Under the pieces are notes generated by a model. It was given only the letters and a program-made list of their open reading frames with translations, was not told the origin of the DNA and searched no databases. A stretch of DNA of 64,000 nt from Paracoccus kondratievae (GTDB taxonomy: Bacteria; Pseudomonadota; Alphaproteobacteria; Rhodobacterales; Rhodobacteraceae). Shown piece after piece: positions 36,349 to 45,562 of this stretch; position 1 is the first letter of the stretch; the number at the start of each line of letters is the position of its first letter. The position numbers and the translations under genes are program-made. The stretch covers positions 1,107,001-1,171,000 of the forward strand of contig NZ_CP045072.1 in NCBI RefSeq assembly GCF_009301415.1. Direction: 5' to 3'.

Positions 36349-37398
36349 TCAGGCGCCCCAGGTCCGTTCAAGCACGTTCAGCCAGTTCTTCCAGGCGATC
36401 TTTTCGACCAGTTCGCGGCCATAGCCATGGTCAAGCATCGCCCCGGTCAGGTTCTGCAAGGCAGAGGCATCGGCCAAGTCCTCGGGCATGTCAGCACCGT
36501 CGAAATCCGAACCCAGCGCCACGCCATCCTCGCCCAGAATGCTCAGCAGATGGTCAAGGTGGCGCAGCATGATTTCAAACCCGTGCATCGGATCGCGGCG
36601 CCCTTCGGGGTGCAGGAACCCAACGGCGAAATTCAGGCCGACCAGCCCCTTTGTATCAGCGATCACTTGCAACTGCCGGTCGGTCAGGTTGCGCGAACTG
36701 GCCGCGACAGCATGGGCGCAGCTATGGCTTGCGACCAACGGCGCATCCGAAAGCGCGGCGATATCATCAAAGCCCTTTTCGTTCAGATGCGACAGATCCA
36801 GCATGATGCGCAGCTGATTGCATTCGCGCACCAGCGCCTTGCCCGCATCGGTCAAGCCCGGCCCGGTATCCGGCGAAGAGGGAAAGGCAAAGGGCACTCC
36901 ATGTCCATAACGCGTCGGGCGTGACCAGACCGGCCCCAGCGAGCGAAGGCCCATCGCATGCCACACATGCAGGGCATCCATATCCGTGACCGGCTCGGCG
37001 CCCTCGATATGCAGGATAGCGGCAACACGACCCTCGGCCATGGCGGTACGGATATCAGCAGCAGTCTTGCAGATCGACAGGGTGCCGGTCCGCTCCATCG
37101 CCATCAGCTGGCCGGCCTGGGCAATAGCATGGGGCAGGGCGTCATCGGCCGCGATTTCGGGCGGAAGGCCCAGCGAAAAGGGTGGGTTCTTTTTCAGCAT
37201 CGCCGCCAATGCGTCATCAGGACCGGACGGAGAAGGCGTCCAGATGGCAAAGAAACCGCCAGCGAAACCGCCAGCCTTCATGCGGGGCAGGTCAAGATGC
37301 CCCTCGCCATTACCTTCCAGCCACAGACGGTCGCGCTCCGGTCCGGCGGCCACCATGCGCTGCAAGAAATCATTATGTCCGTCAAAGACCGGAATCAT
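36349..37398 (-). CDS. membrane-type dipeptidase (peptidase family M19)
   Basis: The 349-residue protein belongs to the zinc-dependent renal dipeptidase family. The metal-binding HxD is in PVFDGHNDFL (His8, Asp10). Further blocks are AAILHIEGAEPV (bridging Glu), LRSLGPVWSRPTRYGHGVPFAF, MLDLSHLNEKGFDDIAAL, APLVASHSCAHAVAASSRNLTDRQLQVIADTKGLVGLNFAVGFL in successive strands, and HLLSILGEDGVALGSDFDGAD. There is no signal peptide, so it is cytoplasmic. Substrates are probably dipeptides, including D-residue-containing ones. It is convergent with ppx. Confidence 0.92.
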   Translation of the reverse strand: MIPVFDGHNDFLQRMVAAGPERDRLWLEGNGEGHLDLPRMKAGGFAGGFFAIWTPSPSGPDDALAAMLKKNPPFSLGLPPEIAADDALPHAIAQAGQLMAMERTGTLSICKTAADIRTAMAEGRVAAILHIEGAEPVTDMDALHVWHAMGLRSLGPVWSRPTRYGHGVPFAFPSSPDTGPGLTDAGKALVRECNQLRIMLDLSHLNEKGFDDIAALSDAPLVASHSCAHAVAASSRNLTDRQLQVIADTKGLVGLNFAVGFLHPEGRRDPMHGFEIMLRHLDHLLSILGEDGVALGSDFDGADMPEDLADASALQNLTGAMLDHGYGRELVEKIAWKNWLNVLERTWGA

Positions 37399-37511
37399 CG
37401 CTTATCCTTTCGCTCGGGCAGCGCCAACATGACGCGGCACGAAAACCGCTGCAACCTCGCACGGTTCGCCGTAAGCTCAGGTTGTGAACACGAAAAAGGG
37501 AGAGCCAGGCC

Positions 37512-37835
37512 ATGACCCGCATCGACAAGGAGTTTTCCGGCCAGACCGTGATCTGCACCTTTGATGTGTCGCCCGGCACGGCGCATGATGTGCTGGAGGC
37601 GCTGTCACAGGCCTATGATCAGGTCATCAGCCGCCAGCCCGGTTATGTCTCGGGTGCGATCCATCTGAACGACGCCCAGACCCGGATCTGTACCTATTCG
37701 CAATGGCAGGACCGGCGCGACTATCAGGCCATGCTGCGCACCCCCGAAATGCGTGAGCGTAACCGTACAATCCACGCCATGTGCCGCCATTTCGAACCGG
37801 TGATGTATGAAGTTGTCGAAACCTGGGCCAGTTGA
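37512..37835 (+). CDS. ABM-like (antibiotic biosynthesis monooxygenase fold) small protein
   Basis: The 107-residue protein has the dimeric alpha/beta-barrel pattern: a first strand VICTFDVSPGTAHDVLEALSQAYDQVISRQPGY, then SGAIHLNDAQTRICTYSQWQDRRDYQAML, then a C-terminal strand FEPVMYEVVETW. This matches the ABM/DABB-type fold, whose members include heme-degrading enzymes, monooxygenases and proteins of no known activity. A GGGAGAGCCAGG ribosome-binding region precedes the ATG. Nothing nearby suggests antibiotic synthesis. Confidence 0.75.
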   Translation: MTRIDKEFSGQTVICTFDVSPGTAHDVLEALSQAYDQVISRQPGYVSGAIHLNDAQTRICTYSQWQDRRDYQAMLRTPEMRERNRTIHAMCRHFEPVMYEVVETWAS

Positions 37836-37935
37836 TCCGCCAGGAATGCTGCACCTGCGAAAAAGCCGTGCATCATCTGCGCAGACCCCCTAATCTGGCG
37901 GGAAAGACGGGCGATTTTCGGGACGGAGCGGCGTC

Positions 37936-38571
37936 ATGGCAGGACGGATCATCACCATAGCCCAGCAAAAGGGCGGGTCAGGCAAGACCACCATTGCGGT
38001 CAATCTGGCCGTGGCCTTACGGGGGCGCGGCCATTCGGTGGCGCTGCTTGACACCGACCCGCAGGGCAGCCTTGGCCGCTGGTTTCTTGAGCGGCTGGAG
38101 CGGCTGGGCGAGGATGAGGCGCTGGAATTCTCGACCTCGTCCGCCTGGGGGGCAAGCTACGAATCCGAAAAGCTGAAAAAGCGGTTTGATTTCGTCATTA
38201 TCGACACCCCGCCAAAGATTGACAGCGATCTGCGTCCGGCGCTGCGGGTGGCCGATCTGGTGCTGGTGCCGGTGGCGACCAGCCATGTCGACCTGTGGGC
38301 GACCGAAGGGGTTCTGGATCTGGCCCGCCGCGAAAAATGCGACACGCTGATCGTGCTGAACCGGACCCGCCCACAGGCACGCCTGACCGCCGAGGTGGCC
38401 GAAGGGGCGGCCGCGCTGGAAGTTGAGGTGGCCGGGGCACGGCTTGGCAACCGCGTTGCCTATGCCGAGGCCCTGGGCAAGGGGCTGGGCGCTGGCGAGG
38501 TTGCACGCAATACCGCCGCCCGCACCGAGCTCGATACCCTGACCGAAGAGGTTTTGTCCATTTTGCGCTGA
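37936..38571 (+). CDS. orphan ParA/MinD-type ATPase
   Basis: The 211-residue protein has the deviant Walker A motif IAQQKGGSGKTTIAVNLAVAL, the A' motif LLDTDPQGSLGRWF and a Walker B VIIDTPPK. It is short and lacks the N-terminal DNA-binding domain of plasmid ParA proteins. No parB or centromere-like repeats are nearby. Such orphan ParA proteins position varied cargoes such as chemoreceptor arrays, carboxysomes or cell-division factors; the cargo here is unknown. Neighbours (ABM-like protein and I78 lipoprotein) give no clue. Confidence 0.88.
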   Translation: MAGRIITIAQQKGGSGKTTIAVNLAVALRGRGHSVALLDTDPQGSLGRWFLERLERLGEDEALEFSTSSAWGASYESEKLKKRFDFVIIDTPPKIDSDLRPALRVADLVLVPVATSHVDLWATEGVLDLARREKCDTLIVLNRTRPQARLTAEVAEGAAALEVEVAGARLGNRVAYAEALGKGLGAGEVARNTAARTELDTLTEEVLSILR

Positions 38572-38657
38572 AACCGGCCGATCCTTGCGGGGGCAATGAA
38601 ACCTTTTGCGGTTCGGGGCGTTATCTGCCCACAAGCCCTACAATAGACGAGGTCAAG

Positions 38658-38951
38658 ATGAAGCTGTCGTTTTCCATTGCCGTTCTGGCGACGCCGCTTG
38701 CCTTGGCTGCGTGCACGCCGGAAACCGCACCCCCTGATGAGCCGCCCGAAACCGCAGCCGCCAGCGATCCCTGCGGCGCGGCGCGCTATAGTCATCTCAT
38801 TGGCCAGACTTCCCCAACGATCACCGTGCCCGAAGGGCAGATGTATCGCATCGCCCGCGAAGGCCAGCCGATGACTATGGAGCTGATCCAGGACCGCCTG
38901 ACCTTTATCGTAGACAAGCGCGGCAAGCTCATGTCGGTGAGCTGCAGCTAG
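38658..38951 (+). CDS. small lipoprotein with I78 peptidase-inhibitor-like domain
   Basis: The 97-residue protein has a lipoprotein signal peptide (TPLALAAC, lipid-modified Cys about residue 19). A short Pro/Glu linker leads to a domain with C-GAARYSHLIGQ, RIAREGQPMTME, DRLTFIVDKRGKLMSVSC. The spacing and the conserved C-terminal RL...D..G.I..V.C pattern fit the I78 inhibitor family, which inhibits serine proteases. The two domain cysteines could form a disulfide. The gene is convergent with uvrB, 16 bp away. Confidence 0.75.
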   Translation: MKLSFSIAVLATPLALAACTPETAPPDEPPETAAASDPCGAARYSHLIGQTSPTITVPEGQMYRIAREGQPMTMELIQDRLTFIVDKRGKLMSVSCS

Positions 38952-38967
38952 AGCAAAGACTCACCAG

Positions 38968-41154
38968 TCAACGGTGGCGACGAGAGCGCTTGTTGCCACC
39001 GCGTTGCCCGGCGCGCCCAGCGGTTGACCGTCCCGAGGATTTGACCGCCGCCTCGGCCGCCTCTTCGACAGCGGATTGCCGCGCCAGAGGATCGTCCGAA
39101 ATCGCAAGCTCTACTGCTTCGAGCCGTTTCACCTCATCACGCAGCCGCGCGGCCTCTTCGAATTCCAGGTTTTCGGCAGCCTTGCGCATCTGTGCCCGCA
39201 ACGCATCAAGATGGGCGGCCAGGTTAGAGCCGACCATAGGTTTATCCACCTTGGCCGTGATGCGCGACTGATCGGTGTCGCCCTGCCACAACCCGGCCAG
39301 AACATCCTCGACGTTCTTTTTGACCGTCTGGGGCGTGATGCCATGGGTCTCGTTATAAGCGATCTGTTTCTTGCGACGACGCTCGGTCTCGGCAAGGGCG
39401 CGCTCCATGCTGCCCGTGACACGGTCGGCATACATGATGACGCGCCCCTCGGCGTTGCGCGCCGCACGGCCAATCGTCTGGACCAGCGAGGTTTCCGAAC
39501 GCAGAAAGCCCTCTTTATCGGCATCGAGAATGGCAACCAGCCCGCATTCGGGAATGTCCAGCCCCTCGCGCAAAAGGTTGATGCCGATCAGTACGTCAAA
39601 GGCACCAAGGCGCAGGTCGCGTAGAATTTCGATACGTTCGATCGTGTCGATATCGCTGTGCATGTAGCGCACGCGGATGCCCTGTTCATGCATATATTCG
39701 GTCAGATCCTCTGCCATGCGCTTGGTCAGCGTGGTGACCAGCGTGCGATAGCCGCTGGCGGTGACCTTGCGCACCTCGTCCAGCAAATCGTCGACCTGCA
39801 TTTCGACCGGCCGGATCTCGACCTCGGGGTCCAGCAGGCCGGTGGGGCGGATGACCTGTTCGACAAAGACACCGCCGGTCTGGTCCATCTCCCATTGTGC
39901 GGGGGTGGCGCTGACAAAGACCGATTGCGGGCGCATCGCGTCCCATTCCTCGAACTTCAGGGGCCGGTTGTCCATGCACGAGGGCAGGCGGAAACCATGC
40001 TCGGCCAGCGTGAACTTGCGGCGGAAGTCACCGCGGTACATGCCGCCGATCTGGGGCACGCTGACATGGGATTCATCGGCAAAGACGATTGCGTTGTCGG
40101 GGATGAACTCAAACAGCGTCGGCGGCGGCTCACCCGGGGCGCGACCGGTCAGATAGCGCGAATAGTTCTCAATCCCGTTACAAGTCCCCGTCGCCTCAAG
40201 CATTTCCAGGTCAAAGTTTGTGCGTTGTTCAAGCCGCTGGGCCTCAAGCAGTTTGCCTTCATCAGTCAACTGTTTCAGCCGCGTTTGAAGTTCTGCCCGT
40301 ATCCCTTTGACAGCTTGCTGCAAAGTCGGGCGCGGCGTCACATAGTGGCTGTTTGCATAGATACGGATCTGTTTGAAGCTGTCAGTCCTGGCACCGGTCA
40401 GCGGATCAAATTCCGTAATGGATTCAAGCTCATTTCCGAAAAAGTCAAAGCGCCACGCCCGATCTTCGAGGTGTGCAGGCCAGACCTCGATCACATCGCC
40501 CCGCACCCGGAAACCGCCGCGCTGGAAAGCTGCGTCAAGGCGACGGTATTGCTGTGCAACCAGCTCGGCCAGGAACTGACGCTGATCATAGGATTGCCCG
40601 ACGACAAGATCTTGCGTCATCGCCGAATAAGTCTCGACCGAGCCGATACCATAGATGCAGGAAACCGAGGCAACGATGATCACATCATCCCGCTCTAACA
40701 GCGCACGGGTGGCCGAATGGCGCATCCGGTCGATGGCCTCGTTGATCTGCGATTCTTTCTCGATATAGGTGTCCGAGCGCGGCACATAGGCCTCGGGCTG
40801 GTAATAGTCGTAGTAACTGACAAAATATTCGACGGCATTTTCAGGAAAAAATCCTTTGAACTCGCCGTAAAGCTGCGCCGCCAGCGTCTTGTTCGGTGCC
40901 AGAATGATTGCCGGGCGCTGCGTCGCCTCGATCACCTTGGCCATGGTAAAGGTCTTGCCGGTACCGGTTGCCCCCAGCAGAACCTGATCGCGCTCACCAT
41001 CCTGGACGCCGCGCACCAGCTCGGCGATGGCGGTAGGCTGGTCCCCGGCGGGCTGGAACTCGGAATGCATGACAAACCGCTTGCCACCTTCCAGCTTGGG
41101 CCGGGTCACTTCGGGAAAGCGTGCGACGGGGGCGTTGGTGTTGTTGTGACCCAT
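38968..41154 (-). CDS. uvrB: UvrABC excinuclease subunit B
   Basis: UvrB is the damage-verification helicase-like subunit of nucleotide excision repair. The 728-residue product has Walker A in [18 protein letters not shown], the beta-hairpin region [21 protein letters not shown], a Walker B variant ([20 protein letters not shown]), the helicase motifs [10 protein letters not shown] and [11 protein letters not shown], and the C-terminal UVR motif ([16 protein letters not shown]). A Lys/Arg-rich tail ends it. ATG 41154 is the conserved start. I looked for a LexA box in the upstream divergent region and found none. Confidence 0.97.
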   Translation of the reverse strand: MGHNNTNAPVARFPEVTRPKLEGGKRFVMHSEFQPAGDQPTAIAELVRGVQDGERDQVLLGATGTGKTFTMAKVIEATQRPAIILAPNKTLAAQLYGEFKGFFPENAVEYFVSYYDYYQPEAYVPRSDTYIEKESQINEAIDRMRHSATRALLERDDVIIVASVSCIYGIGSVETYSAMTQDLVVGQSYDQRQFLAELVAQQYRRLDAAFQRGGFRVRGDVIEVWPAHLEDRAWRFDFFGNELESITEFDPLTGARTDSFKQIRIYANSHYVTPRPTLQQAVKGIRAELQTRLKQLTDEGKLLEAQRLEQRTNFDLEMLEATGTCNGIENYSRYLTGRAPGEPPPTLFEFIPDNAIVFADESHVSVPQIGGMYRGDFRRKFTLAEHGFRLPSCMDNRPLKFEEWDAMRPQSVFVSATPAQWEMDQTGGVFVEQVIRPTGLLDPEVEIRPVEMQVDDLLDEVRKVTASGYRTLVTTLTKRMAEDLTEYMHEQGIRVRYMHSDIDTIERIEILRDLRLGAFDVLIGINLLREGLDIPECGLVAILDADKEGFLRSETSLVQTIGRAARNAEGRVIMYADRVTGSMERALAETERRRKKQIAYNETHGITPQTVKKNVEDVLAGLWQGDTDQSRITAKVDKPMVGSNLAAHLDALRAQMRKAAENLEFEEAARLRDEVKRLEAVELAISDDPLARQSAVEEAAEAAVKSSGRSTAGRAGQRGGNKRSRRHR

Positions 41155-41332
41155 GGTTTCACCTTTGTTCCTGCCATGGGTAATCTGGCGCATTCGCGCC
41201 ACGATGCAACCCCGGCAAGGGAATATCCTGTCACAAGCCCGCTGGCGCGGCGGTAAATCGCATGTCGGGCATCTTGAATGCGCGCAGCGCATCGGGGATA
41301 AGACAGGCAAGCAAGAACAGAGGATTCCCGCC

Positions 41333-41644
41333 ATGCGAGTTCGCATCTACAAGCCTGCGCGCAATGCCATGCAATCCGGCACGGCACGCACCAAGGAATG
41401 GCTTCTGGTCTTTCCGCCCGCCGAAGCGCGCGAGATTGATCCGCTGATGGGCTGGACCAGCAGCGACGACACGCAAAGCCAGGTCCGCCTGCGTTTTGAA
41501 ACCCGCAAGCAGGCCGAGGATTACGCCCGCGAAAACGGGCTGGAATATGAGGTGATCGAGCCGCATACCCGCGCGCCGAACATCCGTCCGCGTGGCTATG
41601 GCGAAAACTTTGCCAATGAGCGCCGCGCCCCCTGGACGCATTGA
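41333..41644 (+). CDS. NADH:ubiquinone oxidoreductase accessory subunit, NDUFS4 (18 kDa) homologue
   Basis: The 103-residue protein is the alphaproteobacterial form of complex I subunit NDUFS4 (ETC_C1_NDUFS4 domain). Hallmarks are the N-terminal [68 protein letters not shown] and the C-terminal [15 protein letters not shown]. In mitochondria this subunit stabilises the NADH module. It stands alone, divergent from uvrB, and is followed by a strong bidirectional terminator. The start at 41333 matches the family; the longer upstream frame is unconserved. Confidence 0.95.
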   Translation: MRVRIYKPARNAMQSGTARTKEWLLVFPPAEAREIDPLMGWTSSDDTQSQVRLRFETRKQAEDYARENGLEYEVIEPHTRAPNIRPRGYGENFANERRAPWTH

Positions 41645-41663
41645 ACCGCGCCCATTCTGAAAA

Positions 41664-41698
41664 ATAAAAGCCGAAGGCTTGCAGCCTTCGGCTTTTAT
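41664..41698. terminator. bidirectional intrinsic terminator
   Basis: A 15-bp perfect stem (41664-41678 with 41684-41698, TTGCA loop) is flanked by A-rich sequence on the left and ends in TTTTAT on the right. It serves the NDUFS4 homologue (plus) and the glutamine-synthetase-like gene (minus), which converge here. Confidence 0.92.
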
Positions 41699-41717
41699 CA
41701 TTCATGGAGCAGGTACT

Positions 41718-43049
41718 TCAGACGGTATCGAGGTAAAGTTCAACCGTCTCGTCATCCGACAGCTCGGCCATGTAGTGCAGTTCTTGCCGCTTGGTCATGA
41801 CAAGATTTTCGATCAGATGGGCAGGAAAGATACGCCGGATCTCGGATGAGGCGGCAAAGGCATCAATGGCCGAACCCCAAGTGCCCGGCAGTTGCTCAAG
41901 CCCCTGTTCATAGGCATTGCCCTTGATCGGCGGCGGCGGCTCAACCTTGTCTTCGATCCCATTCAGCGCAGCGCCCAGAACCGCTGCGACAGTCAGGTAG
42001 GGGTTCACATCGCCCCCGGCCACGCGATGCTCGATCCGCCGCGCCTTGGGGCCGGAAGAGGGGATACGAATGGCCGAGGTCCGGTTTTCATAGGCCCAGC
42101 CGATCCCGGTCGGCGCATGGGCATTCGGCACCAGCCGGTCATAGCTGTTTTCATGCGGGGCAAAAACCAGAGTCGAGCCGGGCATTGCCGCAAGACAGCC
42201 CGCAACTGCATGGCGCAGCACCTCGGATCCTTCTTCACCGCCGTTGTCAAAGACGTTGCGGCCCTGCGCATCCAGTACCGAGAAATGCATATGCATCCCC
42301 GAGCCGTTCCATTCCTCATAGGGTTTGGCCATGAATGAGCCGGCAAAGCCGTAGCGTCGCGCCAGCCCCTTGACCAACAGCTTGAATAGCCAAGCGTCAT
42401 CGGCTGCCTTCAGCGGATCGGCCTGATGCATCAGGTTGATTTCAAATTGCCCCGGCGCGGCCTCGGAAATGGCCGTGTCGGCGGGGATGTCCATCGCCTC
42501 ACAAGCTTCGTAAAGCGCGGTAAAAAAGCGATCGAAAGCGTCAAGCGCACGCAGAGACAGCGTCTCGGCCCCGGTGCGACGCTTGCCAGAGCGCGGACTG
42601 GGCGGTACCCGCAGTTGCCCACCGGAATCGTCGATCAGAAAGAACTCAAGCTCGGTCGCCACCACCGGCGTCAGCCCGGCGGCCTTGTAGCGATCAACGA
42701 CCCGAGCCAGCGCCTGACGGGGGTCACCCTCATAGGGGCGGCCGTCAAGATGGAACATCCAGATCGGCAAAAGGCCGGTCGGCGCCTCAAGCCACGGCAT
42801 GGGCATGAAGCCACGCTCGGTCGGCAACAGCAGTCCGTCGGGGTCACCGGCCTGAAAGACCAGCGGGCTGTCCTCGATATCCTCGCCCCAGATGTCCATG
42901 TTCAGGACAGAAAAGGGGAATTTCGTGCCTTCGGTCAGGATCTTGTCGGCAAAACGCGCCGGGATGCGCTTGCCGCGGGCAACGCCGTTGAGGTCGGCCG
43001 CAGCCACTCGGATAGTCCTGACGTCGGGATGCTCACGCAACCATTCCAT
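41718..43049 (-). CDS. glutamine synthetase family protein (GlnA-like, amine or amino-acid gamma-glutamylation)
   Basis: The 443-residue protein has the beta-grasp N-domain and catalytic domain of the GS family. Motifs seen are LNMDIWGEDIE, ATELEFFLID, EAAPGQFEINL, the GSGMHMHFSV nucleotide/metal loop, FAPHENSYDRLVPNAHAPT and ENRTSAIRIPSS (active-site Arg). It is shorter than GlnA and lacks the adenylylation tyrosine loop NLPPEE. Together with an adjacent basic/polar amino-acid ABC transporter this suggests gamma-glutamylation of an imported amine or amino acid, as in PuuA-type catabolism; the substrate is inferred. It lies 3 bp after the second permease gene. Confidence 0.88.
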   Translation of the reverse strand: MEWLREHPDVRTIRVAAADLNGVARGKRIPARFADKILTEGTKFPFSVLNMDIWGEDIEDSPLVFQAGDPDGLLLPTERGFMPMPWLEAPTGLLPIWMFHLDGRPYEGDPRQALARVVDRYKAAGLTPVVATELEFFLIDDSGGQLRVPPSPRSGKRRTGAETLSLRALDAFDRFFTALYEACEAMDIPADTAISEAAPGQFEINLMHQADPLKAADDAWLFKLLVKGLARRYGFAGSFMAKPYEEWNGSGMHMHFSVLDAQGRNVFDNGGEEGSEVLRHAVAGCLAAMPGSTLVFAPHENSYDRLVPNAHAPTGIGWAYENRTSAIRIPSSGPKARRIEHRVAGGDVNPYLTVAAVLGAALNGIEDKVEPPPPIKGNAYEQGLEQLPGTWGSAIDAFAASSEIRRIFPAHLIENLVMTKRQELHYMAELSDDETVELYLDTV

Positions 43050-43052
43050 GAT

Positions 43053-43880
43053 TCACCTGATAAGATTGGGCCTGTAGCGGATCTTTTTCGTCGCCCCGGG
43101 CAGATGGCGGTTCAGTCTGCGGTTCACGATGCCAAACAGCCCGATCAGGCATACGGTCAGCAAAACGAAATAAACCGCCACGATCGGGTAAGCGATGAAG
43201 GGGTTGAAGGTTTTGTCAGCAAAGTAGCTGGCATAATACAGCGCATCCCCACGTTGCTGATAGGCTGGAAAGCCCGAAAAGAACACCAGCGTCGTGGCAT
43301 GGAACAGAAAGATCGCCTCGTTGGTATAGGCAGGCCAGGCAAGCCGCATGGCGGTCGGCCAGACCACCCGGCGATAACGGGTCCAGCCGGTCATGCCATA
43401 GGCATCAGCTGCCTCAAGCTCGCCCTTGGGCAGGTTGCGCAGCGCGCCGTAAAAGATCTCGGCCGAATAGGCGGCGGTGTTCAGCACCAGAACCAGCAGC
43501 GCACCGGCCCATGCCCGCGTCATCCACGAAGTCTCGACCGTGATGCCAAACACGTCAATACCGGCACGCGGCAGTTTGACGAGCATTTCATAAGCCAGAA
43601 AGAACTGGATAAAGAGCGGGCTGCCGCGAAAGATAAAGATGAACCACTCGGCCGGTTTTCTGATCAATCGGCTGTGGCTGGCCCGCGCCACGGCCAGAAG
43701 GTTGGCGAGGAAGAATCCGATAAACAGCGCCAGCGCCGCAAAATAGACGTTCCAGATCAGCCCCGAGCCGATCAGGGTGAATTGTTCGCAAAGGGTGAAC
43801 TCGCCCCGCGGCAGCAGCCGCTCACCGATGCCGATGGCACGCAGCCCGTAGTTCTGAATGGTTTGCAGGCATTCGTTCAT
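43053..43880 (-). CDS. polar amino acid ABC transporter permease (HisM/ArtM type)
   Basis: The 275-residue permease has about five helices and the EAA loop ...LPKGELEAADAYGMTGWTRYRRVVWPTAMRLAWPAYTNEAI. Other HisMQ-family segments are FIFRGSPLFIQFFLAYEML and SAEIFYGALRN. It forms the channel with the second permease, whose gene overlaps it by 4 bp. The C-terminal tail ends in an Arg/Lys-rich stretch after NRRLNRHLPG. Confidence 0.92.
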   Translation of the reverse strand: MNECLQTIQNYGLRAIGIGERLLPRGEFTLCEQFTLIGSGLIWNVYFAALALFIGFFLANLLAVARASHSRLIRKPAEWFIFIFRGSPLFIQFFLAYEMLVKLPRAGIDVFGITVETSWMTRAWAGALLVLVLNTAAYSAEIFYGALRNLPKGELEAADAYGMTGWTRYRRVVWPTAMRLAWPAYTNEAIFLFHATTLVFFSGFPAYQQRGDALYYASYFADKTFNPFIAYPIVAVYFVLLTVCLIGLFGIVNRRLNRHLPGATKKIRYRPNLIR

Positions 43881-44755
43881 GTGGCGGCCTTTCGCATCGC
43901 CTCTCCGGCGGCGGTGGCCTGACCTCGCGACAGCCGGGCGCGGATGCGGTCAAAGATCCGCTCGGATCCCCAGGTCATCAGCAGATAAAAGACCAGGATG
44001 CCGAGGAAGTAATAAAGCCGCCAATCCGGGTGCGGATAGGCATAGACCCGGGTCTTGGCCGCCCCCAGCTCACGCGCCCAATAGACGATATCTTCAACCC
44101 CCAGCACGAAAAGAAGCGGCGTGGCCTTGATCAGGATCATCCACAGATTGGCAAGGCCGGGCAGGGCATAGGTCCACATCTGCGGGATCAGAATGCGCCG
44201 GTTCACCTGTCCGGGGCTCATGCCGTAAGCCTCGGCCGTCTCAAGCTGGGCGCGAGGCACGGCATTCATCGCCCCGTAAAGCACATTGGCAGCAAAAGCG
44301 CCAAAAACCACGGCAAAGGCAATCACGGCAAGAAAGATGCCATAGGCCTGATGCACCCATTCCGGCGAAGTCGAAAGCGGCAGCTTGGCCGCCGAGCAAA
44401 CGATGAATTCATTGCCGTGCCTGACCGGAACCGTCGGGTCGCAATAAATGCGCGAGCGCAGCCATTCAAAGGCCTGATCCAGTGCGATCGGCACGAAAAG
44501 AAAGAAGATGATGTCGGGCACACCACGCACCATCGACGTATAGATCCGTCCAAACCAGCGGATCGGCGCGATGCGCGACCGCGAGGCCATGGCTCCGCCA
44601 AAGCCGAACAGCAGCGCCACAGGTGCAGTAATCGCCAGCAACAGCAGGACCGTGCCGAAGGAGAGATAGAAAAGCAGGTGCTTGCCCGAGGCCAGATAGC
44701 ACATCAGCCAGGCAAGTCCTTCCAGCGATTTGGGATCGGCGCAGGACGCGAACAT
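43877..44755 (-). CDS. polar amino acid ABC transporter permease (HisQ/ArtQ type)
   Basis: The 292-residue permease has about five helices. Family segments are YTSMVRGVPDIIFFLFVPIALDQAFE, ANVLYGAMNAVPRAQLETAEAYGMSPGQVNRRILIPQMWTYALPGL and the helix LWMILIKATPLLFVLGVEDIVYWAREL. A periplasmic loop of about 45 residues with two cysteines (IYCDPTVPVRHGNEFIVCSAAK) is longer than in HisQ. A hairpin separates this gene from the upstream binding-protein gene. Confidence 0.92.
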   Translation of the reverse strand: MFASCADPKSLEGLAWLMCYLASGKHLLFYLSFGTVLLLLAITAPVALLFGFGGAMASRSRIAPIRWFGRIYTSMVRGVPDIIFFLFVPIALDQAFEWLRSRIYCDPTVPVRHGNEFIVCSAAKLPLSTSPEWVHQAYGIFLAVIAFAVVFGAFAANVLYGAMNAVPRAQLETAEAYGMSPGQVNRRILIPQMWTYALPGLANLWMILIKATPLLFVLGVEDIVYWARELGAAKTRVYAYPHPDWRLYYFLGILVFYLLMTWGSERIFDRIRARLSRGQATAAGEAMRKAAT

Positions 44756-44770
44756 GGATCACCCGGAATG

Positions 44771-44798
44771 CCCTGCCCGGACAAAGGTTCGGGCAGGG
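44771..44798 (-). terminator. intercistronic hairpin between binding-protein and permease genes
   Basis: A 9-bp GC stem (44771-44779 with 44790-44798) has a 10-nt loop, starts 12 bp after the binding-protein stop, and has no T-run. Such hairpins in ABC operons typically protect the 3' end of the binding-protein mRNA or attenuate downstream transcription, keeping permease levels lower. Confidence 0.6.
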
Positions 44799-44810
44799 GC
44801 TTGTTTCAGA

Positions 44811-45539
44811 TCAGAACAGCACGGCCTCGTCGCCAAACCACTTCTTGATCATTTCATTGAGCGATCCGTCCTCTTTCATCGAGGAAATGGCGGCGTCGAA
44901 TTTCTCGCGCAGCTCGGTGTCGGATTTGCGCAGCGCCATGCCGATACCTTCGCCCAGCGGGATATCGTCCTTGCCGGTGACCCAGACGATTGCCCCGCCC
45001 GATTCCTCGACCACCGGGACGAGGAAGTCCTTGTCGGCAAAGACGGCCTCGGCCTCACCATTGCGGACCGCACCCACAGCTTCGTCAGGGGTTGCGAATT
45101 CCAGAAGCTCGGCCCCCGATTCAGCGACGTATTGTGCCTGAATGGTGCTGGTCTGGGCCGCGACGACGCCTTGCGTCACATCCACATCAGCCGCAGGCGC
45201 GGCATAGGCCGATGCAGTCGGCGGGATGTAGTTCTGCGAAAAGGCGACGGACTGGCGGCGCTCTTCGGTGATGCTCATCCCGGCCATGATCGCGTCATAG
45301 TTCGAGCTGTTCAGGTTGGGAATGATCGAATCCCAGTCATTCTTGACCCAGGTGCATTCCAGCTGGGCGCGTTTGCACAGCTCATTGCCCAGCTCGACCT
45401 CGAAACCGTCGACCTCGCCCTGATCGTTGACGAGGTTGTAGGGAGGATAGGCGCCCTCGGTCGCAATGCGCACCGTCTGTGCCAGACCCATGCCCGCGGT
45501 CAGCGCAAGGGCTGCGGCAGCAAGCATCAAGTTCTTCAT
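44811..45539 (-). CDS. periplasmic polar/basic amino acid-binding protein
   Basis: The 242-residue protein has a signal peptide (cleavage after GMGLA, about residue 20) and a solute-binding family 3 fold. Motifs are VRIATEGAYPPYNLVNDQGEVDGFEVELGNELCKR, then LNSSNYDAIMAGMSITEERRQSVAFSQNY, and AVRNGEAEAVFADKDFL. The IMAGMSITEERRQ segment is the consensus for lysine/arginine/ornithine/histidine binders. The ligand itself is not fixed by sequence. The gene lies 23 bp after the ATPase gene and is followed by a hairpin. Confidence 0.92.
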   Translation of the reverse strand: MKNLMLAAAALALTAGMGLAQTVRIATEGAYPPYNLVNDQGEVDGFEVELGNELCKRAQLECTWVKNDWDSIIPNLNSSNYDAIMAGMSITEERRQSVAFSQNYIPPTASAYAAPAADVDVTQGVVAAQTSTIQAQYVAESGAELLEFATPDEAVGAVRNGEAEAVFADKDFLVPVVEESGGAIVWVTGKDDIPLGEGIGMALRKSDTELREKFDAAISSMKEDGSLNEMIKKWFGDEAVLF

Positions 45540-45562
45540 CCTTCACTCTCCTGTTGGTGTTT

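Noticed and set aside
37512..37835. Antibiotic biosynthesis gene
   Set aside because: The ABM fold is widespread in proteins of unrelated function and there is no biosynthetic cluster.
41155..41332. LexA (SOS) box between uvrB and the NDUFS4 homologue
   Set aside because: No GTTC-N7-GTTC or GAAC-N7-GAAC was found.
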